Shown here piece by piece: positions 29,901 through 42,348 of a DNA stretch of 64,000 nucleotides. A program made the translations under genes and the position numbers. Location of the stretch: contig MJGA01000001.1 in assembly GCA_001910725.1 (NCBI GenBank), forward strand, positions 372,001-436,000, read 5' to 3'. The notes under the pieces were generated by a model. That model did not search any database, was not told the origin of the DNA, and saw only the letters and a list, made by a program, of their open reading frames with translations. Source of the DNA: Phanerodontia chrysosporium. Lineage: Eukaryota; Basidiomycota; Agaricomycetes; Polyporales; Phanerochaetaceae. The first letter of the stretch is position 1; the number at the start of each line of letters is the position of its first letter.

Positions 29901-30243
29901 TCGGCCGTCCGTACGGGTCGCCGTATGCATTGGGGTCGACGGGGCTGCGCGGGCGTCTGAATGAGTACAGGAAGGCAGGCGAGAGGCACGAGGCAATGAT
30001 CGCTGGCACTCACGCTGGCGGGTACAGCCCACCCGACGTCAAGGGCACCTTCTCTACCTCATCGTCGTCGTACTGTGCTGGCGCGCCGAACTCGCCTGTG
30101 AGCGAGGTGGTGCTCGCGTAGGCACTCGGTGGGGCCTCCTGGAAGGCGATGTGCGGGCGATCAGCGAACGGGTCATGCTCGGTCTCGCCCAGGCTGGATT
30201 GCGAATTAAAGGAGGGCAACGGCGGACGACGTTCCTCGGCCAT
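26982..30243 (-). CDS. Chitin synthase (class I-III type)
   Basis: A plasma-membrane glycosyltransferase adding N-acetylglucosamine from UDP-GlcNAc to growing chitin. ATG 30243 opens [13 protein letters not shown], a disordered cytosolic head. The catalytic domain has [90 protein letters not shown] and the hallmark [14 protein letters not shown] bundle of membrane spans follows, including [16 protein letters not shown], then [16 protein letters not shown] and a final pair of spans ending [13 protein letters not shown]. The conserved N-terminal chitin-synthase block and absence of a myosin motor argue for classes I-III. About a dozen short introns. Stop TAA at 26984-26982. Conserved acidic and QRRRW residues are present, so it should be active. 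Confidence 0.93.
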
Positions 30244-30540
30244 TAGTCGTGAAAGTGCTGAGGATTGGACGTTACGGAACGAAAGTGCGTGGAGGACGTG
30301 GCCTGCCGCGCCTGGAGGAGGAGAATGAGGTGAGTGCGAGTCGTAGAGTGGTGGTTTGGCTGTTGTCGAGGCGGAAGCAAGTTATACTTCTTCCAGACCC
30401 CGAACACCCGCTCGTTACTACACAGCATCCCTTGATTACAAGCGCCTAAAGGCTCTGCAGTGCCGCCTCATTGCACTTGGTTGCCGATGCTGCAGATCTG
30501 TTTACGACGAGAAAAATACGCTGACCACTCGAGCAACGAC

Positions 30541-30873
30541 CTAGAACACCGCTCTGCTGGTGTATATTTTCCTACGTGCACTCCCATTTTCTGCGGGCGG
30601 CAGCAGGACAAAACCGCTGGCCAGTGCATCGATGAGTTTGATGCCAATGACTTGCGCCAGATATAGCTGTGCAAAGTCCCCGGGACTCTCTGATGGCGGA
30701 GGCGCGCTGAAACAGCCACACGGTCTTAGCTTGCGTCCATCAGCCTCATCGATGACACACAGTCCGCCCGACGGTGCTGCCTGCTCAGTGCAGGCACCGG
30801 TACCGCTCATCTCGGGTTCGACACCGCCGAGGGGCGGGTGCAGAGCAGGGTCGTCTTCAGGACTGTGGTACAT
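30541..30873 (-). other. Weak open frame upstream of chitin synthase
   Basis: A 110-codon minus-strand frame (MYHSPEDDPALHPPLGG...) with a plausible hydrophobic stretch near its end. The opposite strand is also open across much of it, no family is recognised, and no splice partners are evident. The surrounding 30244-31188 otherwise looks like promoter and UTR sequence of the flanking genes. Confidence 0.2.
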
Positions 30874-31188
30874 CGACGGATGGCGCAGCGCCTAGGCCCC
30901 CGAAGACACCGACGGTAATCAGTCTTCTCAACTTCGTAAGCCAATTGTGAGCGTCGGTCTGTTGCCTAGTGAACACACTTCGGACGCGACGGACGCTTCG
31001 GCCAGGGTATAAGCATCCAGCAAGCGTGGTTCCATTCGAGAGGATATATGAGCCATGGTACAAACGACACAGTCGTTACTGAGAGCTAGGGGGAATGAAC
31101 AGAGCGAGAACGAATCGACGAGGACAAAATGCAAGGAATAAAATAGGCAGTCGTACAGGATCGTGACGTCGTGCGAACGGCGGAGGAC

Positions 31189-31676
31189 TTAGAACGGATT
31201 TTCGTCGTCGTCCATCTTCTTGGCCTCGTCGCCGCTCGAGTCGGACTCCTTCGACTCCGCTTGTGAGAAGAGCGACGGCATGGGCTTCGTCGTTCCCCTG
31301 CCAATCCGGTCAGCCTCGGCCATACCCCGCAACGCGGAGAAAGCACATACTTGGCAAACGTCTTCTTCTTCGCCGCGCTCAGTTTCTTCGAGCACGGGGT
31401 CATCATGTTGTCCGTCGGCGAGACGAACGCAGGGTTTCTGCCGTTCCGGGGTCCGACGTCAGACGTCCGTCCCGCACAGGCGAGCAATGAATCTCACATG
31501 TTCTTAGCCATCTTCTTGGCGAGCAAGGCCCTTGCACCCATCCCTAGTGCGGGCGCTGCGCCGTTCGTCGCGTTGCCGAGCGGTGCCTGCGGGACAACGA
31601 CCTTTGCTGCCTGAGAGGGGTTATGGAGAGGCTGGACGGGAACGGGAGAAGCGTCGGAGGTCGAAGCAGTTGACAT
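31189..31676 (-). CDS. SPO12: Spo12 family cell-cycle regulator
   Basis: A small protein with the family's diagnostic block NPAFVSPTDNMMTPCSKKLS followed by AAKKKTFAK. In yeasts Spo12 acts in the nucleolus at mitotic exit and meiosis, helping release the Cdc14 phosphatase. ATG 31676 starts MSTASTSDASPVPV, a disordered head with ALLAKKMAKN. Two GT-AG introns (before NPAF and after FAK) restore the frame, and the acidic tail ESDSSGDEAKKMDDDENPF ends at TAA 31191-31189. Serine/proline sites in the core block fit cell-cycle kinase targets. About 110 residues, as usual for the family. Confidence 0.85.
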
Positions 31677-33831
31677 GGCGTAAGTAAGCTGGAACGTAGA
31701 GGCGAGGCAAAGTGTAGGCGGAGGCAAGCGTGTCGGACAAAGGCTGGAGAGGTGAGGGTTGGTTGGAAAGCGTGAGTTCCAACTTCGCGTTGTAGCTTCG
31801 AAAATGAACCTTCACGTGGAGCGTGAGAGAAACACGTTCCTCACGTGCTCGCGTGTTCGCACGTGAACCAACCCTAACCAGAGCTGCCTCTCGACCTCTC
31901 TCCTCGAGACTTGCCGCGATAGCACTACATTAGCTCCTGCCATTTGGTAAGTTCTCTGGCATCGCGGATGTGATTTTCAACGGCTTGACCGAGACAAGAG
32001 ACCAGGCATTCCGAGACCTTCAATTGATTATTGTCTCTTCCGAACAAACAGAAGTACCACCTCTGAGTCGCGAGGTCATTACGCGACGTGCCTTGCTCTC
32101 AGCTGGGCAATTGGCGTCATCTATACGGAGCCAGCCACACTACGCTATCCCTCGTACCATTGAGGTGAACCATCATTGCGTCTACAATGCTAACATTCGT
32201 TCTAGACGTCGCCCCGGACTAGCTTTTGTGAAGATCTCACTTCTATGCACCTCTCCTATGTCCATCGCCATTCCACGTGGATCGATGTCAAGCTTCTCTC
32301 TATCTCGACCGATCCCTTGCCGTTACGACACCATGAATAACTTACCACCCAATGCGGGTCGTTTGTTCCACAGATGTCTATCTTGTCCCAGTCAGTGTTA
32401 CAAAGATCACCAAGGTATCCCCGCAGCACATCCCGAAACCCTGAGCAATCAATTGTGGACGATCTAGTTTGTGGGACCTTACGCTAGGAGGACTGGACAT
32501 GAAGGACCTACGGCCCAGCCTTCCGAGGGTGCTCCTTATTCGACGACCCTATAATCAACCGAACATTGGGAGACCTCCTAGGGCCCAACAGGAAGAGTAG
32601 ACTTTATCCGAGGTCAACCTTCTCGGGGATTCAAAACGTGAGAGAACACTGGAAGAAGCGACTGAATCGTAACGTTGTTGGGATCGAGGTAAGCCTGGTG
32701 CATGATACTGTACTTACACAGTCTTCCAGAGCCTCCAGCCCGGACACCCTTCCTCCTCTACGTCGTTCGACGCCATCGCGCACGTCACGCTGCCTCCGCA
32801 CACGTCGCCCTGCAGCTCTTATCATCCAGCAACGTGTTGGAGCCCTCTGATAGTGGCGTCGCGCCGTTCTCCCGCAATGAACGAGGGGCCGCAGTCTGCC
32901 GCGACGAATATTGCTGCCGATCATCTTGCGGACACGGGCGTGCTTCGCGCACGTCCGGGCGGGCGAATCGTGGTCGTGTCCACCACGTGTGGCCGCGACC
33001 GCGGGCGCGGACGCAATGGCGAGATTGTCGGTGCGTGGGCACGTGGGGCCCGGGGCGACGGAGAATCTGCCCTGCGAAGGCTAATCCACGCCCTGGGCCT
33101 CCGACGTCGCGCTGGGCCCGGCGGCTCTGCGTCAGACACCGCGCGCCCCGAGGCGCGGAGGGGCGTTTCCCGGCGTACGCCCAGGGCCCCCCGGGCTGGC
33201 GTGCAGAGGCCCAATGTCTCCGCCGCCACGGTGCTGTCCGTCCGCACGCGGCCCGCTCACCCCCTCAATTTCGCCGTGCTGCGCGTGCGCGTGCGGTCCG
33301 CGGCGGCAGCAGCACGCCGGCGTGGCTGGCCGCGCGCGCGCCTGGCAGATAAGGACGAGGGGAAACTCCCTGGGCTGATCCCCAGTGAGAATCTACAATG
33401 CGCGGATATGCACCGGTATGGCCTGGTATGCAGCGCAGACTCCGATTCTGTGCCGTCTGCTGCCATCTGGCCTCGAGCGGCTAACGAGCTTACATCAGCG
33501 GACAGAAGCTCCGGGCGTGGGGAAATGCATCGCGCTCGCGTCGCCACTGTGCACGGCAGCGCGACCACGGACGCGTCACATCGCGCGTCGCGCATCGTAC
33601 ATTGCACAATGCACATCGCGCTCCAAGGTGCCGGCCGCCGTGTCCAGTTGTGCATGCACATGGGCGTCTGCACACCTCGCCGCGTCGCTCCTTTGCATAG
33701 TGCGTGCACACCGCTCTCCCTTGTCCTGCGCGCCCCTCCCGCCATCGTCGCCGATGACATCAGCGCCGCCGATCCCGCCCCGCCACGCCCCGTCACGCCC
33801 CGTTTACGCCCTCCCCCGATCCGCCCGACAG
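31677..33831. other. 2.1-kb region without a supported gene
   Basis: Left part (to about 32.7 kb) is AT-balanced with short frames lacking motifs. The right part (32.7-33.8 kb) is very GC-rich and stays open for up to 366 codons by composition alone, on both strands and in several frames, with Arg/Ala/Pro-rich nonsense translations. I take it as upstream regulatory DNA of the transcription unit at 33.8-34.1 kb and of SPO12. Confidence 0.5.
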
Positions 33832-33839
33832 TATATATA
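33832..33839 (+). promoter_or_regulatory. Strong TATA box with CT-rich initiator
   Basis: TATATATA is followed by about 80 bp of pyrimidine-rich DNA (33840-33925), the pattern seen before highly expressed basidiomycete genes, and then by ATG 33931 in a good context (CAACCATGTCC). Confidence 0.6.
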
Positions 33840-33930
33840 CCCCCGCGACGTTCCCCTTACCCGACCTCGACTTTCTTTCCCCCCACCATCTCCTCTTCTC
33901 TCATCCCCGCTCCTGCCCCAGTTGTCAACC

Positions 33931-34138
33931 ATGTCCGCCACCCTGGTTGGTAAGTCTTTGGTCTCCCGCCCTTCTCAGTCTTTTCCTACCCAAATTCTCC
34001 ACCCCAAGCATCCAAGCCGTGCCAGCTCCCGCATTATCTGGTCGTTCTGGGCGCATACATGCGTCGAAATCGTACGTTATACCCTTTTTCGACCTATTCA
34101 ATGCGTTGAGCGGTGTTACAGGCCCTGCGGAATTGTGA
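33931..34138 (+). CDS. Possible spliced micro-gene (about 32 residues) behind a strong promoter
   Basis: ATG 33931 gives MSATLV and hits a perfect donor, GTAAGT, at 33950. Taking the acceptor at 34008 and a second intron 34072-34121 (GTACGT...TTACAG) yields three exons of 19, 63 and 17 nt and a 32-residue product ending R-P-A-E-L before TGA 34136-34138. Other acceptors (34016) give different products, so the protein sequence is uncertain. I recognise no family. The promoter and donor look real; whether the transcript codes for a tiny protein, is non-coding, or belongs to a decayed gene is open. Confidence 0.3.
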
Positions 34139-37027
34139 AAGCGACCCGTGCGCACAGCTACATGCTCGAGGGCGGCCAGTGGCGAGGAGGCGGGGACGGT
34201 TATGGGTAGACTATGTCCCAATATGTATATATTAATTCTCGTACAAATGAAAATGCTATTTCCAACTCGAAATATGCTCGATTCTGCTCGATTCTGTGCA
34301 CAAATGGTCTCAAGATGAGACACATACAGCCCCATACCACAGCATACATGACATGACGCCACACGATGGGACCCGAAGTCTGGGCGTCTACCATCTGCGA
34401 TTTGTTCGATTTTTCTGCGCCCATCGTGCGTGTCCTGTCCTTGTCTGCAATCATCTGCACCACATATCTCACACGATAGGAACATACCAGAGCATTGTCG
34501 ATTCTCACTGGGCTGATCCGCCAGGGTGTGCGTTGCATGCGTGCGTGTTCGCCCGTCTCGGTCTAGCCTCCCTGTGTGGGATCGCGCTGTCGCCACCCTG
34601 TCGTCGCGCCGCCGCCACAGCCTGGTTGCTGCCGTCACGCCGCGCGCGTGGGCCCTGCGTCCCAGAGCGCGCGGCGCGCGGGTTCCCACCCGCGACGGCC
34701 CGTGGGGACGTGTGCATGCCGGTAAGCACATAGCTGGTGTATGTGCTCGGAGCGCGTGGCGGCAGGGCTGTGGCAACGACTGCCGCCGCCGCGCTTGAGC
34801 CGCCTCCTTCCGGTGTCCAAAGCGCAGTCTGCTTACGACACGGATGCGGCGTTGCGTCGTCGTCGTGCAGCGGCCGCGCTGCAATGCAGTTGGTCCGCCC
34901 GCGGGCGCCGAGCATCATGCTTTGTCGCGTCTGCGTGTGATTGTTCCGGTGTCTGTCCGCTTTCACGAGCAGAAGCCAGAGAGATGCCCGTCCCCGCGGT
35001 GGCAATCATCGCTATATCTGAAAACTGGGCACATAGTACTGCCACGACAAGCTATGCTAAAAGGCCATCTCCGCTGTTAGCCTTCAAGGCGTCCGGACGA
35101 TGCCTTTTGCACCCGCCGTAGATCGCTCCTTTATAGCCAGCCACACAGCGTTGGCCGTCTGCTCTGTTGCTTCATCAGCCGTCCATGCTGGCTGCTTGCA
35201 ACGTGAACCGAGGTCCGTCGGGAGTAATCACGCGTCGCAGAGGTTCAATAGCGTATGCATTACGAGGAAAGGATCCTACGCACATGCGTCGCGAGAGCGC
35301 GATGCATTTCAGCGTCCAAAATGAAATCCAGGCAGTTTGCCTGCGCAAAGTTGTGTCTGATTAGAGATAACGCCTTCGCGACGGCGGATTCCGCTGCTCA
35401 GGGTGCTTGAAACTACCGTCGCAGGGCCGAGCGCGAACGTGCCCTCCAAGAAAATCGCACGTACATAAGTGCGTACAGGGCGGATCCAGAGTGGCAGCGC
35501 CGCGACCTTGTTCCTAGCAACCTTTTGCCTCATCAGAGCATGACATTGCGCGAGGTGATTCTTCGGGCCCGGCAGTGCAGACAGACGCGGTGATTCATAT
35601 GGATTGACCAGGCCGCGAGGGAAATTTCATGGGGCTTGCTCGGCTGGGACCACCTGGGGGAGGAACGGAGGGAGATGCATCTGGGGAGGGTGATGTGTTC
35701 AGCACCGTGGCGTAGCGACCGGCTCCTTGAAACACGGTCCGTTGCAGGTGAAGGTGGGACGCGATGCGTTCATAGCCTGATGTGCCTAGTGCCCATGTGT
35801 CGGACATGACGACTTTCGCACTAGTAGAGGGGATACGGTCGCCACAATGTCTTGCAGAAATCTTTCTTTGCCATGCAACGCGGCGCGCCGGTCCTGACTA
35901 GCGCATCTCCCGGCTGCAGCAGGCTCTGTGATACACGAGCATCTGGGTATCAGGAAGTGCTGCCGTATCGCGCTGAGCGTCCTAGCTGCGGCCTCGTTGC
36001 AGGCATGAGAACGGTGGCTTGCCAAATATGCCGGGCTTATCTCTGGTGCTGGATGTGGCGGGGGAGCACGATATGCATCTTCGGGACACGAGAGTTAAGG
36101 TTGCCTTCGGACGTACGTAGGGGGATGCGCAGAAAATGCGTGCGACGGTCTAGGCTCGCTTAGGTCTTAGTGTGGTAGCCGTTCCGAGACCTGGACAGAG
36201 AGGTTGCACGCGATCGCCGGGGGCTGGTACGGAGGACGTACCGACGCATGAGACCCATGGGATGTGCGAGCCGGGCCTTGCAATGTATGCGGGGCATCAG
36301 CAGACCTGGCGGGGGTGAAATGACAAAAGACACGTAAAGGACCCGGAGCTCGCGGACGAGGGCGGCTGCTGAAGAGGCCAGAATGGAACAGCGTCCGCAG
36401 GAGGTGTAGGATGGCAAGGCAAGTGGCAGCCAGGGGAGCGGTGCACGTTGGGATCAGAGATGGTGGGAGAGAGGAGGAGAGACTGGAGACCACGCGCGAG
36501 GCGCGAGACCAGGAAGACGCGGACCTCAGACCTCTGGCCTCTGCCTCAGCGACGTGGCTGGTGTACATTAATTTTTTCTCTGGCGGTTGGCAGGGCGGGT
36601 TGTATTCAGAAAACGAAAACGAGAGCACGCTGCTTGGCTGGTGGTTTAGCCGATTCGAGCACCGATCCGGCGACCCAGTTTTTGGGTCGCTGCCTTTCCT
36701 ACATATGTCCGTTTCATGTAACGCTTAAATACCCCTTTCCTTCCTCCCGCCCAACACCTTCTCGCCCTCCCTCCTAGCCCGCCCTCGCTGTCGGTGACGT
36801 GCACACCAGGTGCCTCTCGTCGTCGCCCACGCCGCCCTCGCACCCCTGTCCAGTGTCCGGCGTACACGGAGAACCGGCGCGGAAAATAAGTGGACACCCA
36901 ATCCGTCCCGCCAGACCCTTTTACTTCAATCTCCACATTTCTCCATCTCTTACCCTCCCGCTCGTCCACGTTTTCCGTATAATTACCCCACGACCGCCCT
37001 CCTCCTCTCCCTCCCGTCTTTCTCGCC
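34139..37027. other. 2.9-kb region without a supported gene
   Basis: Many overlapping frames exist on both strands (one of 319 codons on the minus strand over 33.9-34.9 kb), but they are compositional, rich in Arg/Ala/His, and share no motif. The last 300 bp (36.73-37.03 kb) is pyrimidine-rich and is the likely Rheb promoter/5' UTR. Confidence 0.45.
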
Positions 37028-37865
37028 ATGCCCGCCGAAACTCTCAAGAAGCGCAAGATCGCAGTTCTGGGCTCCCGTTCAGTCGGTGCGCGTTTTTTTC
37101 GGCCGAGCATTTCCCCCTGTCCTCCCAACTCACGAGACTATCCAGGAAAGTCCTCGCTCGTCATCCAGTTCATTGAGAACCACTTTGTCGAGTCCTACTA
37201 CCCTACCATCGAGAGTACATTCTCGAAGACCATCAGTTACAACGGCATAAACTATGATTGTGACATCATAGACACAGCCGGTCAGGTACGCCAACCGCCA
37301 AGTCTCCCTTGTGTCCCCGGGCCTGACCATGCTGTCCCCCAGGATGAGTACACGATCCTCAACTCGAAACACGCCATTGGCATTCATGGCTTTGTGCTCG
37401 TCTACTCCGTCGCGTCCCGCAAGTCTTTCGACATGATCCAGATTGTGTACGACAAAATCGTCAACTTCTGTGGTCTGAACCAAATACCATGCGTCATTGT
37501 CGGCTCGAAAACCGATCTGCAGAACAGGTATGTGATGGGGCTCGTGTGCGTGTCGTCGTCTGGAGAGAGACCCCTCAATTTTTTGCTCCCATGATCAGTG
37601 CACCTCACCAAAAATCTAGGCAGGTACAGCCCGAAGAGGGCCAGCAGCTCGCGAAGCAGAACCACGCAGCCTGGGTAGAGACGAGTGCGAAGACAAACAC
37701 CAACGTCGGTACGTGTCTTCTACACGTTTCAACCCCCGCACGAATGGCGCCCTGACATGTGTCGTGCCTGCAGGCAAGGTCTTCGAGCTCTGTCTTGCCG
37801 AGATTGAGAAGGCTTCGCCGAACAGCAAGTCGGAACCACCATCGTCAAAGTGCACCATCCAATGA
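37028..37865 (+). CDS. RHB1: Rheb-type small GTPase
   Basis: A Ras-family GTPase of the Rheb branch, which activates TORC1 in response to nutrients at endomembranes. The P-loop reads GSRSVGKSS, with the Arg that marks Rheb in place of Ras Gly12. Switch I is YYPTIESTFSK, switch II is DTAGQDEYT, G4 is VGSKTDL and G5 is ETSAKTN. The protein ends SSKCTIQ, a CaaX box for farnesylation. Exons 37028-37085, 37146-37285, 37343-37527, 37620-37708 and 37774-37865, all GT-AG and in frame. G4 has Ser where NKxD normally has Asn. Length about 185 residues, as expected. Confidence 0.93.
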
Positions 37866-38570
37866 TCCATAGAAACTAGAAAGTTCTCGCTCTCGCACGC
37901 TCGTCATCTGCACCCTCAACCGCCTGCCTTCCGATCTCTGCGCCCGCGTTCCCCCCTTCCATGTTGCATAGGTCGTCTGACCCCGCATGCCATTGTAATG
38001 AGACGCTAGGACGCTCTCGGCGCTCCAGTCGTCTCAGTATCGCCCACGTCCTCCCCTCCGCCATGCTTTCGCTTCCTTGGGTTGACTGTTGGCTATAAAC
38101 TGGACCTTGACTTATCGTTCTTGACTCAATTGCATTCGTATCACTCTTCTGTTTGTTCTCATTCCGCTCACACGATATGTAAAGCCTGTATGATACAACT
38201 ATCCGTCGCCTAGGTCTCCTTAACGGGGCGTACATACACTGTAATCTACGTGGCGGTTTCTAATTCTCCTGTGCACTGCTCGCCTGTAATGCCATCTTGC
38301 GTCCCCGTCTCTCACCCAATCAGCCGGCATGACGATGGAGGTCGACGTTCTCAGCGTTACGAAGAGGAGTAGCTTCTCCATTTCATAATTCGCGTTCCGC
38401 AAGGGCACAGCACCGACGGGTCCCTCGGAAAAGACGCAATGATCGTTCTATTCTTCGACGGACCACACATTTTCTTTTCATTTACCTATCGACCGGTCTA
38501 GCTCTTCCGACGTCGTCGATCTCGATTGCCCCGACCGAGGGTGCACACCCCTGTGGCACGCCGCGGCTTC

Positions 38571-41500
38571 TCAGGCCGTGCCATCGCCCAAGTAGCGCGC
38601 CTTCACGGGCCTGCCCTGGAGGCCCACGGCCCTGACCTCCTGCGGGTCGCCGGGCACGAGGTCGATGGCCTGGTCGCCCCACCGTACCTCGGCGCCACCG
38701 CCCTCGACGTCAAGCACGATGCCCTTGACGGGCCGTTTCGCGGACAGGCGCACGGACTCGCCGTCTGCGCCGACGGACGCTTCGAGCCCGAGCTCCTGCG
38801 CGTCCGGGAAGTGGATGAACTTGAACGGCTCGGGCCTGTACCGGAGGAAGAGAAAGCGCGTGAGCAATGTGTATGGGAACGTGCGGGAGAAGAGAGGACG
38901 TGGGCGAGCGGAGGCGGAGAAGGAGAAGGAGCAGGGGAGACACGCACCAGTTCGCGTACCGCGCGAGCACCTCACCGTACTCGTCGAGCAGCCGTGCGGA
39001 GACGACGATCGTGCGCGGGGCGTCGCTCAGCTTCGTACGTACCGGCTGGCCGGGAACGGTGCCCGCCCAGAGCTCCGTCGCGGCGTTCGGCGCGAGCACG
39101 ACGTCGCGCGTCCAGCGCTCGCTCCAGTCCGAGTGGAGGTCGAACGCGGCGAGCACGAGCGTCGCGCGCTTCTCGCGCAGCGTGCTGTTCGTGCCCCACA
39201 CCTCGAGCCGGCTCTCGATCGCGACGCGCGCCGCGGAGAGTGCGTCGGGGTGGCTCGTGACGTCCTTGCGCGCCATACCGACTGTGTACGGCCGCAGCTC
39301 GCGTGCGATCGCGTAGTAAGCCGGCTTCGGGCGCAGGAAGTAGTCCACAATCGCCCAGGACGTCACCGGCCAGCAGTCGTTGATCTATGCGCGTGCACGA
39401 GCATGAGCCCCGCGTGCGTGCGGTGCGCGAAGGAGCGGGGGACGCACCTGCCACACGAGCGCACCGGCGGTGTACTCCCTACCCTTGCCCTTCCAGTTCC
39501 GCCGCCACAGGCGGTACGCAGACGCCAGAGTCTCGGCCTGCATGATTTGCGTGTAATACACGTAGCTGGAGACAACGTATGTGCAGGGTCAGCTGTTGTG
39601 CACCAAGGGCCACAGGGCGGAGAGCAAATGACACACCTTTCGATGTCAAAGGCATGCTTGAAGTTCTCCATGAGGTAAAGCTGGAGATCCGAAGCGTGAG
39701 CACAGGTCCCGTGCGGGAGAACAGAAGCCGGCCCAGGGCCGAGCGTGCCTACCTCCAGTCGACGCTCGAAGCCGTCCGCCTTGTTGTGGTTATTCATGGT
39801 CCTTCATTTCCGGTGAGTTCATGCATAACGACTACGTAATAGCCACATGGCGGCACACACCTGGACTGAGGGTACCGCTCCGCCTTGTCACCACCGAGCC
39901 AATAGTCCACGGTGCGGATGTCGGGGTATCCTTGCCTGAACATCGAGCGAAGGTGAGCGCCGCGGTCACGTTGACACGACGCGGTAGTATACGAGGTACG
40001 TACATGCCAAACTCGGACACGAAGCGGCCAGCCAAGATGTCCCAGTTGTGCCATGGTTCCTGGGAGCCGTGCCAGACGTTCCCTGTGCCCCACACGCATG
40101 AGAAATGCCGCGGTCTGCAGGACATCACGTAACGTACACTGGTGCAGGTCTCCGTATGTCCGGTCCGTGGTCGGCTTCCCGAAGCCGCTGTATGGCGAGC
40201 TGCGGTGGTAGAAGATGTTGCTGAACTTTTCAACCACAGCGGGCAGAAGACGTTCGTAGATGTGTCGCGCGGGGAAGTTGGTCTTTCGGAAATCTGAATG
40301 TTCATCGCTGTAGTCCAAATCCAGTTTGAAGGACTCCGCGACCTGGTAGTCTGGAGCGCGGAACCATCAGATTCGTGCGAGCATAGTAAGGCCGTCAGAA
40401 GCCTTGCCTTCGTTGTTTCCGGCTGTAGTGGTCATCAGACCAGTCATACGTAGTCAAAGGAAAAGACCACAAACCAAAGATGACAACAGAGGGATGATGG
40501 CGCAACCGCTTGACGTTTTGCTCGGCCTCGATCTCAATGGACTTGAGCAGGGAGTCATAGGCGGGGTACTAATAGGCCATGTGAGCATAAACCAATATCC
40601 ATAACACGATACATCATCGGGACGACGGACCTGTCCACAGCCGAACATGAAATCCTGCCAGACAAGAATACCGAGCTCTAAAGCCGAATGTCGTCAGCAG
40701 GGGCACACGTCAGAAATAGCGGGTAGACCGCACCATCGCAGAGCTCATAGAAATCGTCTGCCTCGTAGATACCGCCTCCCCACACGCGGACCATGTTCTG
40801 GTTCCCGTCGACGAGTAGCTGCAGCCAGTCGCGATACCGCTCGCGCGTCATCCTGCGGCACGTCAGTCGCAATGTCCGCAGAACCTACAGCGGGGCAAGC
40901 GAGGAACTCACGTGGTCAAGAACGAGTCCGCAGGGATCCAGTTTGAGCCGCCGCAAAAGATTCGGATGCCGTTGACCTCGAAGAGGAACGTGCGGCCGGG
41001 CTGGTCGACGAGCTCGTCTTGGACGACCTTGACGCTGCGGATGCCGAACTTCTGCGTCCTGACGTCGAGCACATTGCCTTGCTAGCGAGCGGGGCAGAGT
41101 CTATCAGCGCAGGCCCACACCCAGGCCACGCACCCTTACGTACCTCGTCTAGGATTGTAATCTCGGCAGTGTAGAGCGGCTGCTGGCCGTACCCCACGGG
41201 GTACCAGGGCTCGTACGCGCCCTTGCTCAGCGCGAACTCGCACGTCTTGGCGCCGCCCTGCACGCGGACGTTCGACGCGCCGATGATGAGCGCGTTGTTC
41301 GGCTGCAGGATCTGCACGCCCGCCGTGAGCGGCTGCGCGGGCCCCGCAACGGCGAAGAAGACGTCGAGCTTCGCGGTGAGCGCGTCGTCGATGGCGACGC
41401 GGATGTCGATCTCCGAGATGCGCGCGCTATACGTCTCGAGCGCGATGGGCTTCCATGGTCCCGTCGTCATCAGCACCGGGCCCCAATCCCAGCCGTAGCT

Positions 41501-42348
41501 GCGGCAGCACGTGAGATCGTGCAGCACGCGGTGACATAAAGCAAGACGTACTTGTACTGGGCCTTGCGGACATGAAGGCGGCTCGAGTCCCCATTCCAGA
41601 GGTTCAACTTCTCGTGCTGCGCTTCGATCTCGCGTCCCTAATTACAACCGTTCTTTCAGTGGTGTATTCGAGCAGGATCTAGCGCAGCATACTTTACGGA
41701 AGGCACTCTCGAAGTTGATAACAAGCTCGTTGTCGGTCGACTTGAGTAGGCCGACGACAGAGACACGGTGTGAGACGAACTGATTATCGGATCTGTCAGG
41801 GTGCGTTAGCACGGTCAAACCAGACGGAGGACAGGTGCACTCACTCGAGTATCTTCGTGCCGTTCTGGAACAGATCTCAGAGCACGTTCCGCTACTTGGA
41901 GATGTCCTGACGCACCAGGAGTACTACAGCAAACGTATCAAGTCCCTCAAACACTAGGTCCGCATTCTGGGCCGCAAGCTGCTTCTCCTCCACGGAGAAC
42001 GTCGTCTTGAACGCCCAGTCGGCCTCGCCAACCCCTACCACCCGCGAAAGTTCGTCAGCGACCACAGCCTGCTAGCCCAGAGGCAAGACAACGTACATTG
42101 CACTTCCCATTCGTTCAGCCCGATAAACTACTCACAAGGCATGAGTCTCGTCCTCACATGAACCCAAGCTCAGCACGCACCGGATCCGGGATCTTCTTCG
42201 CCTTCAGCAGCTCAACATGGACCGTCGTCGGGAACGCCTGGACAGGAGCCCACTCGCCGGGCTTGATCCCGCCTGCGTCCGTGCCGTGTGCATCGAGCAG
42301 CGCATAGCTCCAGCCAGCGTTGAGCACCGTGCGCTTCAGGTTCGCCAT
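38571..42348 (-). CDS. Beta-mannosidase (GH2)
   Basis: Hydrolyses terminal beta-1,4-mannose from mannan fragments and N-glycan cores. ATG 42348 starts [15 protein letters not shown] with no signal peptide, so the enzyme is probably intracellular. Along the chain: [77 protein letters not shown] (acid/base Glu), [16 protein letters not shown] and GRFVSEFGM (nucleophile Glu), then the C-terminal beta domains ending RYLGDGTA and TGA 38573-38571. More than ten short introns. The one after the acid/base Glu (40407-40351) has a GC donor (GCAAGG) and AG acceptor. Both catalytic residues are intact. Length and domain order fit the family. Confidence 0.9.

Noticed and set aside
32853..33953. 366-codon open frame on the + strand
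   Set aside because: The region is very GC-rich and several frames on both strands are open at once. The translation is Arg/Ala/Pro-rich without motifs, and it runs through the TATA box and CT tract of the following transcription unit.
33925..34884. 319-codon open frame on the - strand
   Set aside because: Compositional open frame rich in Arg/His/Thr, overlapping the start of the unit at 33931. No family resemblance and no splice support.
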